Assembly: GCA_963931605.1 (NCBI GenBank)
Contig: OZ007031.1
Span: forward strand, 1,302,001-1,366,000
DNA from: CALUOB01 sp944322305
Lineage (GTDB): Bacteria > Actinomycetota > Coriobacteriia > Coriobacteriales > Coriobacteriaceae
DNA length: 64,000 nucleotides
Reading direction: 5' to 3'
This document shows positions 8,345-15,513 of the stretch, one piece after another. The translations under genes were made by a program, and so were the position numbers. The number at the start of each line of letters is the position of its first letter. Positions within the stretch are counted from its first letter, which is position 1. The notes under the pieces are model-generated. The model was not told the DNA's origin, made no database searches, and saw only the letters and a program-made list of their open reading frames with translations.

Positions 8345-9562
8345 CTACAGGTTGAACACGCGCGCTACCACGGACTCGGGCAGGCCCGTCTCGAGGCTGC
8401 GCACCGTGGCGAAGGTCACGAACTGCGACACCGTGCCCACGCTGGGCGAATAGTCGCCGCGGTCGATCGCGCGGTCGGGCGCGTAGATGATCGCGTAGGT
8501 CTCGGCCTCGGTGTCGATCAGGAAATGCGACGACTGCGACTTCACCACGTAGCGCGTCCCTGAGCCCGCCACGCATTCCTGCGGCTCGCGCGAGAGGTAG
8601 TAGTACGGGCCGTCCCCCGAGCCAACGAAGGTGCCCATGTTGCCGAAGAGCCCGCCCGAGCCGTACGAGGCCTCAACCGAGAACGCAAAGCGGTCGCCCA
8701 TGTACACGGCCTCGAATGGCTGGATGCTCGCCGGCAGCACCAACTGGTCCACCTGCGCATGCGTGCTGTCAGCCAGATCGAGCGCGGTTAGGCCGTAGTA
8801 TCGGCTGCTCTCGTCGGTGCGCACGCGCGGCGTGATGGTGAGGATGCCCCCGGACACGGTGAGCGCGGTGGCAAAGCGCCCGTGCGAGGTCCACAGCTCC
8901 TGCCGCGAGCCGCTGGACGCCGTCCACAGGTAGCAGTGCGAGTCGTCGGTAGTGCGGGAGCCCGCGGTGCTGGGCATCTCGAGCCAGATCACCATGTCGT
9001 CGTGTACGGTGAAGCGCGGCGGATCGTAATCGCTGTCGCCAGAGGCAAGCTGCGCCGCCTCGCCCGTCAGCGCGCCGCCCGCAAGCGGCTGGGCAAACAG
9101 CTTCCACGCGCGGTCGTCGTAGCAGATCTCCACCCACGCGAACACGCTGTCCGAGCAGTGCGCGTCGTAAAACGAGAAGGTCGTCCCCTGGGTGGGCGCT
9201 GCCAGCAGCGTGGTGAGGCTGCCGGACGCCAGACTGAGCACGCCGAGCGTGTTGGCCACCGCAGCGGTCTCCGACGGCTGCATGGCCGCGACCCACGTGC
9301 CCTCGCTGGCCAGCAGCACCGTGCCCAGCGGCAACGTCCACGTCGCCGCCGGCTCGGGCGCGTCGCCCGCGTCGGAGAACTCCGAGAGGATGTCCACGCT
9401 GCTGGAGTCATCCTCGATGACCTGGGGGTCGTTCTCCTCTTGCTTGTTGTCACCGCTGCAACCGCTTACCGTCGACGCAGCGAGAAGCGCGCCGCCCGCA
9501 GCCGCCGATCCGGCCAGGAACTGCCGGCGCGACAGGTTGCGCAAACGCTCCAGCAGGCCCAC
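8345..9562 (-). CDS. Tat-exported lipoprotein, beta-propeller-like
   Basis: A 405-residue exported protein. The N-terminus has a twin-arginine motif SRRQFL (11-16), an Ala-rich hydrophobic stretch and a lipobox ending at Cys35 (VSGC), so it is probably a Tat lipoprotein. The mature part consists of repeated short strands with aromatic ends, such as FSFYDAHCSDSVFAWVEICYD and the later DMVIWLEMP, resembling the blades of a propeller used by many surface proteins. The start is GTG at 9562, abutting the stop of the TSCPD gene without a gap. No catalytic motif is seen and I give no function. Confidence 0.72.
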   Translation of the reverse strand: MGLLERLRNLSRRQFLAGSAAAGGALLAASTVSGCSGDNKQEENDPQVIEDDSSSVDILSEFSDAGDAPEPAATWTLPLGTVLLASEGTWVAAMQPSETAAVANTLGVLSLASGSLTTLLAAPTQGTTFSFYDAHCSDSVFAWVEICYDDRAWKLFAQPLAGGALTGEAAQLASGDSDYDPPRFTVHDDMVIWLEMPSTAGSRTTDDSHCYLWTASSGSRQELWTSHGRFATALTVSGGILTITPRVRTDESSRYYGLTALDLADSTHAQVDQLVLPASIQPFEAVYMGDRFAFSVEASYGSGGLFGNMGTFVGSGDGPYYYLSREPQECVAGSGTRYVVKSQSSHFLIDTEAETYAIIYAPDRAIDRGDYSPSVGTVSQFVTFATVRSLETGLPESVVARVFNL

Positions 9563-9835
9563 TTACGCCCCCGCAGCCGCCTGGGCCTGCGCGGCGCGCA
9601 GCGCGTGGCACAGCTGGTCGGCGCACGAGGTGGGACGGTTGCCGCAGGTGTTGCCGTCGAGAATGGCGGTGATCTCGGCCACCGGCTTGCCGGCCACGAG
9701 CTTGGACACCGCTTTGAGGTTGCCGTTGCAGCCGCCGGTGAAGGCCACGTTCTTGATGGTGGAGCCGTCTTCCTCAAGCTCCACGTGGATGTTGCGCGAG
9801 CACACGCCGTGCGGCGTATAGTCGATAGCGGTCAT
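9563..9835 (-). CDS. TSCPD domain protein (TIGR03905-like)
   Basis: A 90-residue protein of the TSCPD type: TPHGVCSRNIHVELEEDG, then the central FTGGCNGNLKAVSKL and a C-terminal TSCADQLCHAL carrying the TSC-D signature. This fold is also found at the C-terminus of some ribonucleotide reductases, where the cysteines bind zinc; the stand-alone form has no known role. The ATG at 9835 is preceded by GGGGGAGG. The gene is followed without a gap by the Tat lipoprotein gene. Confidence 0.82.
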   Translation of the reverse strand: MTAIDYTPHGVCSRNIHVELEEDGSTIKNVAFTGGCNGNLKAVSKLVAGKPVAEITAILDGNTCGNRPTSCADQLCHALRAAQAQAAAGA

Positions 9836-10042
9836 GTTGGTTCCTCCCCCATGGCGCGCAGCGGCGCGCCCTGAAAACATACGACCGTTATTATCCGCCG
9901 CCAACGGCCCTTGTAAACAAACACCGGCGATAAACGCGAGAAACGCGCAAAGCGTCGGAAGGGTTCGCCGAGAGCGCGACCGGGGCGCCCAGGCCGGGAA
10001 AGGCCGGGGCCCGGTAGCCCGAACGCGCGCCCGCCCAACGGT

Positions 10043-11197
10043 TTACGCCGCGCGCGCAGGCTGCCGGTCAAGCGCCCACGCCGAGAAGAGCGAGGCCAAC
10101 GGCACCGAGAGGATGACTGCCAAGCTGCCGATCAGGCTCTGGAAGATCTCGAGCGTGAGGTAGTCGGAGTTCAAAAGCTGCGCGCCTTGGGTGCCGTAGG
10201 TAAGCAGCGACAGCAGCGTGGTGATGGCCCCGCCCGCAAAGGCGAGGATGAGCGTTTGGCTCATGGTGCCGATCATGTCGCGCCCCATGTCGAGGCCCGA
10301 ACGCACAAGCTCGCGCGCCCCTACCCGCGGCTGCACCTGCTTCATCTCGAACAACGCCGTGGTAACCGACATGGTCATGTCGAGCACCGCGCCGAGCGAG
10401 GACACCAGCACGCAGGTAAACAGCACGTCGCCCAGCTGGAACCCGCTGCGCTGGCGGATGAAGATCAGGTCGTCGGCCGCCTCCATGTTGTAGCCGCCCA
10501 CGTGCAGCACCGCCGCGAACGTCGCGTAGAACGCCGCCGCCAGCGCCACGCCGCACATGGTGGCCACGATGGCGACGAGCGTTTTGCGGCTCCATCCGTT
10601 GAGCAGCGTCATGGAGCTCACCGTGATGGCGAGAACCACGGCAAGCGTCACCGGGACCACCGGGTAACCGTGGTAAAACGCCGGCAGCATGAAGCAAGCG
10701 ATGAGGAAGATGGCGAAAGCCAGGCCCACCAGGCTCTTGAAGCCCTTGCCGCGCCCGATGGCCACCATGAGCACAGCGAACACCGCCACGAGCGCCGCCA
10801 AGCCGAGCCCGCGGTCGTAGTTGTAGATGCTGTAGTACGGTGCCAGGCCCTCCTGGGCCTCCAGGCGCACGATCACCCGCGTGCCCTGCTCGCAGTACAC
10901 GTTGTGGGTGTCGCTCAGGTCGTTTTGGATCTCGACCTCCTCGCCCGCCAGGTCTCCGTCCTCCAAGCGCACGGTGAGCGTCTGCGTGCCCCAAAACCGG
11001 TTGGGGTCGTACGGCGCGGGGTCGAGGTCCTCCGCAGTCACAGCCGTTACCGTGCCGCGCGGATACGTGATACCCGTCACGTCGAGCGAGGAGTAGTCGA
11101 TGGGGTTTGCTTGGCCCCACCACAGCACTGCGGCCACAATCGCGGCGATAACGACGAACACCGCAAGGTCTGCGGGCTCGAGCAGGTTCTTCTTCAT
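10043..11197 (-). CDS. YibE/F-family membrane permease
   Basis: A 384-residue membrane protein. After one N-terminal membrane segment comes an extracytoplasmic domain (about 35-125) and then seven or so membrane helices, including GLAALVAVFAVLMVAIG and the family block with VLDMTMSVTTALFEM and the DMIGTMSQTLILAFAGGA stretch. This organisation is that of the YibE/F family, whose transported substrate is not established. I chose the ATG at 11197 because GGAGAG lies about 12 nt upstream and the membrane segment starts just after it; the frame extends further upstream without sense. No obvious operon partner lies next to it. Confidence 0.85.
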   Translation of the reverse strand: MKKNLLEPADLAVFVVIAAIVAAVLWWGQANPIDYSSLDVTGITYPRGTVTAVTAEDLDPAPYDPNRFWGTQTLTVRLEDGDLAGEEVEIQNDLSDTHNVYCEQGTRVIVRLEAQEGLAPYYSIYNYDRGLGLAALVAVFAVLMVAIGRGKGFKSLVGLAFAIFLIACFMLPAFYHGYPVVPVTLAVVLAITVSSMTLLNGWSRKTLVAIVATMCGVALAAAFYATFAAVLHVGGYNMEAADDLIFIRQRSGFQLGDVLFTCVLVSSLGAVLDMTMSVTTALFEMKQVQPRVGARELVRSGLDMGRDMIGTMSQTLILAFAGGAITTLLSLLTYGTQGAQLLNSDYLTLEIFQSLIGSLAVILSVPLASLFSAWALDRQPARAA

Positions 11198-11351
11198 GGG
11201 AACGGTCGTCTCTCCTTTGCACGTCGATACAACCCCGCCGGGGCCCCGCCCCTGTGGGCGAGACCCCGGCGCCGGTCTTTCTGTGGCGAGCGCGGCAGCC
11301 GCCTGAGCGAGAGGCTGCGACGTCATCGCCTTCCTTGAGCGTTTTGAGCCG

Positions 11352-14300
11352 TTAGCGGCGGTTGCGCTTAACGCGCAGCGCCACGCCGCCCGCTGCGACA
11401 GCAAGCCCCACAGCCGCGATGCCCGCAACCGCCACAGGGTTGAACGGGTCGCCGGTCTGGGGAAGCTTCCCCGCGGCGTTAGCGGAACCCTTGGCGGAGT
11501 CGTTCACCGGCTTCGTCGTCGCGGCGCCCGTCCCGGTTCCGGTTCCCTGGGCCTGGCCGGAACCCTGCTGGCCGCCCTGCTGGCTCTGATCCTGACCCTG
11601 GTTCTGGCCCTCGTTGCCCTGCTGGCCCTGGTTCTGATCGTCACCCTGCTGGCCGCCTTGGTCGGTGCGCTGGATGGTCACGGTGTCGAGCAGCTCGGGC
11701 GTTTCGCTGTCGGTGTAGTACGTGCTGAAGGTGAGCGCGTCCTTGGTGACCTCGACGCGGGTCATGTTCTGACGATGGCTCTGATCCGCCACGGCCGCCC
11801 ACGTGTTCTGCGGGAGGTTCTGGATCTCGTAGTACTTGGAGCCGGAGGCCGAGTTGGCGGTGATGTAGAGCACCTCGCCGCTCTGGGGGTCGGTCAGCGT
11901 GCTGGGCACGGTGCCGTCATCAGGGATGACGGGCGTGGTGCCGTCCATGAGGTAAGTGCGCGTGTACACGTGGTCGTGGCCCATGAGCACCGCGTCGACG
12001 CCCAGATCGGAGAAGACCGTCGGCAGCTCGCTGCGGCGCTGGAGGATGTCGGAGTCCTGCGTGTGGTCGGCCACCGAGTACACGGAGTGGTGGAAGGTCA
12101 CGATCTTCCACGTGGCGTCGGGATTCTTGGCGATGGCGTCTTCCATGAACGCCTTGTGCTCGCCCGTGTTCATATCGTTGGAGTTGAGCGACAGGAACAG
12201 CACGCCGTTGTAGGTGAACCAGTAGTCGCCGGAGGCGTCGCCGGTGCTGTCGACCACGCCCAGCTCGGAACGGTTCGGCATGTTGAAGTTGTAGGTGTAG
12301 TGCTGGTCGCCGGCGTAGGTCTCGTGGTTGCCCACGTTGGTGGCGAGCGTCATGCCGTGCAGCACCTCGGGCGCGAAGTAGCCCGCGTACTCCTCCTCGC
12401 TGGTGGCGGCATCGTGGGCGTTGATCTGGTCGCCCGCGCTGATGAGGAAGTCGGTGTCAGGGAAGGCCTGCTCCACGTTGTTGAGCGTGTTGGTCCAGCC
12501 TTCGGTGTCGGCCGCCGCATCGCCGCTGGCGCCGATCTGCGGGTCACCGGCGAAGAAGAAGCTGAAGGCCTCGTCCTTGCCCATGTTGCCCGTAGAGAAC
12601 GCGTAGGTGTCGGACCACGTGGTGCCGTCGCCCACGCGGTAGAGGTAGGAGGTGTTGGCCGCAAGCCCGTCAACCGTGGCGCGGAAAGTGTACCAGCCGG
12701 CGCGGTCGGCGTTGGCTTCGTTGGTCACGGGATCGGCAGCGTCCACCGTGGTAACGCCCCCAGTCGGGAAGGCGTCGCCCTGCTGCCAACCCTCGGGCTC
12801 AACGGCAACCTGCACCTGCCCGGGTGCGTCGGAGGTCGCCTGCCAGTTGAAGTTGCGCTGGGACTCGGTCGCGCCGATATCGAGCGACACGCGGTCGATC
12901 TGGCCGGCAGCTGGGAGCTCGGGCTCGGTCTCCTGGGTGCGCTTGATGGTGAAGGTGTCGAGCACGTCGGCATCGGTCACCTGGGCGTCATCGGTGAAGT
13001 AGGTAGTGAAGGTGAGGGAGTCCTTGGTAACCTCCACGCGCGTCATGTTCTGACGGTGGCTCTGATCCTTCACCGCGGCGAAGGTGTTCTGCGCAAGATC
13101 CTGAATCTCGTAGTACTTGGAGCCGGAGGCCGAGTTGGCCGTGATGTAGAGCACCTCGCCCTTGGCGGGATCGGTGACCTCGGAGGGAACCGTGCCGTCC
13201 TCGGGGATGACCGGGGTGGTGCCCTGCATCATATAGGTGCGCGTGTACACATGGTCGTGGCCCATGAGCACCGCGTCGACGCCCAGATCGGAGAAGACCG
13301 GCGGCAGGTCGCTGCGGCGCTGGAGGATGTCGGAGTCCTGCGTGTGGTCGGCCACCGAGTACACGGAGTGGTGGAAGGTCACGATCTTCCACGTGGCGTT
13401 CGGGTTCTTGGCGATTGCATCCTCCATAAAGGCCTTGTGTTCGGAGGTGTTTATGTCGTTGGAGTTCAGGGACATGAACAGCACGCCGTCGTACATGAAC
13501 CAGTAATCGCCGGAGTTCTCGCCGGTGGAGTCAACCACACCCAGCTCGGACTCGTTCGGCATGTTGAAGTTGTAGCTGTAGTGCTGGTTGCCCGCATACG
13601 TCTCGTGGTTGCCCACGTTGGTGGCGAGCGTCAGGGAGTGCAGGACGTCAGGGGCGAAGTATCCTGCGTACTCCTGCTCGTCCTCAGTGCCGGTGTGCGC
13701 GTTGATCTGGTCGCCCGCGCTGATGAGGAAGTCAGTGTCAGGAAATGCCGCATTCATCGTGTTCAGCGTGTTGGTCCAGCCTTCGGTGTCGTTCTCAGCC
13801 TCGCCCGCGCCGATTTGGGGATCGCCGGCAAACATGAAGCTGAAGCTCGAACCGTCACCGAAATCGCCGGTGGTGAAGGCGTAGGTATCCGACCACTGCG
13901 CGTCGGAGCCGACGCGGTAGAGGTAGGACGTGTTGGCGGAAAGACCGTCCACCGTGGCGCGGAAGGCGTACCAGCCGGCGCGGTCGGCGTTGGCCTCGTT
14001 GGTCACGGGACCGGCCGCGTCAACGGTCTTGGCGTCAGCCGGGAAGGCGTCGCCCTGCTGCCAGCCCTCGGGTATAACCGCAACCTGCACCTGCTCGGGC
14101 GCGTCGGAGGTTGCCTGCCAGTTGAAGTTGCGCTGGGACTCGGTCGCCCCGATCTCGAGCGACACGCGGTCGATCTCGATGCCTGCGGCCGGATCGGCTC
14201 CCGCTGCGCCGTCGGTTTCGTTTTCCGCATCCGCAGCAAGCGAAACGGCGTCGTCGGCCGCCTCGTTAGCTGCGTAGGCGAAGTTGGTTTGGCCCAAGGC

Positions 14301-14369
14301 TACGCATACGGCGCACAGCAAGATCGCTGCCAGGTATGCGGCCTTGGCCCATGGTCTGGGTTTTCTCAT
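11352..14369 (-). CDS. Cell-wall-anchored tandem purple acid phosphatase
   Basis: A 1005-residue secreted protein. The signal peptide spans residues 1-33. Two copies of the same unit follow, each with a purple-acid-phosphatase N-terminal Fn3-like domain and a metallophosphoesterase domain: GDPQIG, SAGDQI, NVGNHE, TFHHSV and GHDHVY occur once per copy, starting at about residues 66 and 490. A Gln/Gly/Asn-rich linker leads to a sortase signal, LPQTG, with a hydrophobic segment and basic tail. Both copies keep the metal ligands, so both may be active in releasing phosphate from organic phosphates at the cell surface. The ATG at 14369 follows GAGAGGGGAAGC. TTACC repeats upstream suggest phosphate control. 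Confidence 0.93.
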   Translation of the reverse strand: MRKPRPWAKAAYLAAILLCAVCVALGQTNFAYAANEAADDAVSLAADAENETDGAAGADPAAGIEIDRVSLEIGATESQRNFNWQATSDAPEQVQVAVIPEGWQQGDAFPADAKTVDAAGPVTNEANADRAGWYAFRATVDGLSANTSYLYRVGSDAQWSDTYAFTTGDFGDGSSFSFMFAGDPQIGAGEAENDTEGWTNTLNTMNAAFPDTDFLISAGDQINAHTGTEDEQEYAGYFAPDVLHSLTLATNVGNHETYAGNQHYSYNFNMPNESELGVVDSTGENSGDYWFMYDGVLFMSLNSNDINTSEHKAFMEDAIAKNPNATWKIVTFHHSVYSVADHTQDSDILQRRSDLPPVFSDLGVDAVLMGHDHVYTRTYMMQGTTPVIPEDGTVPSEVTDPAKGEVLYITANSASGSKYYEIQDLAQNTFAAVKDQSHRQNMTRVEVTKDSLTFTTYFTDDAQVTDADVLDTFTIKRTQETEPELPAAGQIDRVSLDIGATESQRNFNWQATSDAPGQVQVAVEPEGWQQGDAFPTGGVTTVDAADPVTNEANADRAGWYTFRATVDGLAANTSYLYRVGDGTTWSDTYAFSTGNMGKDEAFSFFFAGDPQIGASGDAAADTEGWTNTLNNVEQAFPDTDFLISAGDQINAHDAATSEEEYAGYFAPEVLHGMTLATNVGNHETYAGDQHYTYNFNMPNRSELGVVDSTGDASGDYWFTYNGVLFLSLNSNDMNTGEHKAFMEDAIAKNPDATWKIVTFHHSVYSVADHTQDSDILQRRSELPTVFSDLGVDAVLMGHDHVYTRTYLMDGTTPVIPDDGTVPSTLTDPQSGEVLYITANSASGSKYYEIQNLPQNTWAAVADQSHRQNMTRVEVTKDALTFSTYYTDSETPELLDTVTIQRTDQGGQQGDDQNQGQQGNEGQNQGQDQSQQGGQQGSGQAQGTGTGTGAATTKPVNDSAKGSANAAGKLPQTGDPFNPVAVAGIAAVGLAVAAGGVALRVKRNRR
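11690..14175 (-). repeat. Intragenic duplication of the phosphatase unit
   Basis: The two phosphatase units are offset by 1281 bp (427 codons). Long stretches are almost identical at DNA level, for example about 11,961-12,120 against 13,242-13,401, while others have drifted. This points to duplication followed by local gene conversion. Confidence 0.85.
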
Positions 14370-14429
14370 GCTTCCCCTCTCTCGTCGGAGTACGCGTTGG
14401 CCCTGCGCTTTCGAGAGCCAAACACCTCT

Positions 14430-14492
14430 GTTATAGGAAGGGAAGAACCCGCTCCGGTAACGCAGCGGTAACCGCTCGGTAAAGAATGGTAA
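14430..14492 (-). promoter_or_regulatory. Pho-box-like direct repeats and -10 box
   Basis: Reading towards the phosphatase gene, TTACC occurs four times at 14492-14488, 14482-14478, 14471-14467 and 14460-14456, spaced 10, 11 and 11 bp. A -10 box TATAAC lies at 14435-14430, about 20 bp beyond the last repeat, so the repeats occupy the -35 region. PhoP/PhoB sites are built from direct repeats with 11-bp spacing, and the gene downstream encodes a secreted phosphatase. Confidence 0.65.
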
Positions 14493-14789
14493 TACTTCTA
14501 TAATATTTGGCGCGAACTTGTGCGTTATCGCAATGATCAAGCGTTTTTTACAAGAATTCAGACAAGGCTGCCGCTATCCCCGCACCGCTCAGCCGCTTCT
14601 GGGCCCGCATCCGTCCCGACCCGGCCGCTCAACCCGCCGCCGCGCTGCGCGCCCGGTTCGCGCGTGCCGCCTGCCGCGACCCAGCCAGCCGCCACATCCC
14701 GCGACGCGACCCACAGCCCAGCCAGCCGGCGTGCTCCATGGCTCATCCTGCGCATCCTACCGGTCAGACCGATCGGCCAGCTCGCCATG

Positions 14790-14823
14790 AAAAAAGGCGG
14801 CCCCTCGGATGAGGAGCCGCCTT
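14790..14823 (-). terminator. Rho-independent terminator of the cytochrome/AOR operon
   Basis: Stem arms at 14794-14801 and 14816-14823, extended inwards by CCTC/GAGG around GGAT, are followed on the minus strand by a run of Ts (14795-14790). It lies 22 nt after the cytochrome stop. Between here and 14369 I see only the phosphatase promoter and an isolated TATAAT on the plus strand (14499-14504); no gene. Confidence 0.85.
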
Positions 14824-14844
14824 GCGCACAAGATGCCGCGTGTG

Positions 14845-15495
14845 TTACTCGGCCGTGGTCGTGGCCTCGAACTGCTGCGGGACCGTCCAGCCCTTGGGCA
14901 AGTAGGTCATGGTGCCGTCAACCTCAGCGGTGTCGGTCCAACCCTCGGGCACGTCGCCCTCGCCCGCGTAGGCGCCGATCTGGTGGCAGCCCGTGCAGGT
15001 AAGCACACTCTGGTCATGGAAGCGGTGGCAGGAGTTGCACTGCTGCGTCACGCCGCCGTGATAGGTGCTGTGCGGGTCGAAGCCCCAGTCCTTGGTGGAG
15101 GACTCGGTGGCGCCCGGCATCACGCCGGCGCCCAGGTGGCAACCGCTCTGGAGGCAGAAGTCGTTGGAGAAGGTGACCTTCTCGAACGGCTCGGAGTAGC
15201 TGCCGGAGAGCTGCACCTGAACCTCGTGCACCATCTGGGGCAGGGTGGCCTCGTGGCAACCGAGGCACTGGTTGTTGACCGCGCTCGCGTGCTTGTACGC
15301 CAGCGAGTCAGCGTCGTTCACGAACGAGTCGTAGTACTTGCCCATGGTGCTGTGGCAGATGGTGTCGCAGCACTCGGGGGTCGCGTGCCAGGCCCAGCCG
15401 GCCACGCCGATAACGGCGACCACGACCACCACGGCGATGATGATGGGCAGGCGCTTGACCTTGCGCTTAGGGGTCTCCTTGATTTCGTCAGCCAT
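14845..15495 (-). CDS. Membrane-anchored multiheme c-type cytochrome
   Basis: A 216-residue protein with one N-terminal membrane anchor (about 17-36) and an outer domain with five candidate haem sites: CLGCH (77-81), CNSCH (153-157) and CTGCH (167-171) are standard CxxCH, while CCDTICH (42-48) and CLQSGCH (114-120) are wider, CX3CH/CX4CH-like. Size and layout recall NapC/NrfH-type quinol-oxidising cytochromes. It is third in the operon after the Tat ferredoxin and the AOR-like enzyme and probably links them to the menaquinone pool. Direction of electron flow is not decided by sequence. The ATG at 15495 has GAAAGGAG before it. Confidence 0.88.
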   Translation of the reverse strand: MADEIKETPKRKVKRLPIIIAVVVVVAVIGVAGWAWHATPECCDTICHSTMGKYYDSFVNDADSLAYKHASAVNNQCLGCHEATLPQMVHEVQVQLSGSYSEPFEKVTFSNDFCLQSGCHLGAGVMPGATESSTKDWGFDPHSTYHGGVTQQCNSCHRFHDQSVLTCTGCHQIGAYAGEGDVPEGWTDTAEVDGTMTYLPKGWTVPQQFEATTTAE

Positions 15496-15513
15496 GGTTC
15501 ACTCCTTTCAGAT

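Noticed and set aside
11658..14471. Very long open frames antisense to the phosphatase, the AOR/cytochrome genes (14,809-17,757) and hypF (54,624-57,452)
   Set aside because: High-GC codon bias keeps antisense frames open. They have no domains and the sense genes are certain.
14505..14790. Small plus-strand gene after TATAAT at 14,499
   Set aside because: Possible frames are Pro/Arg-rich with no ribosome site and run into the terminator hairpin.
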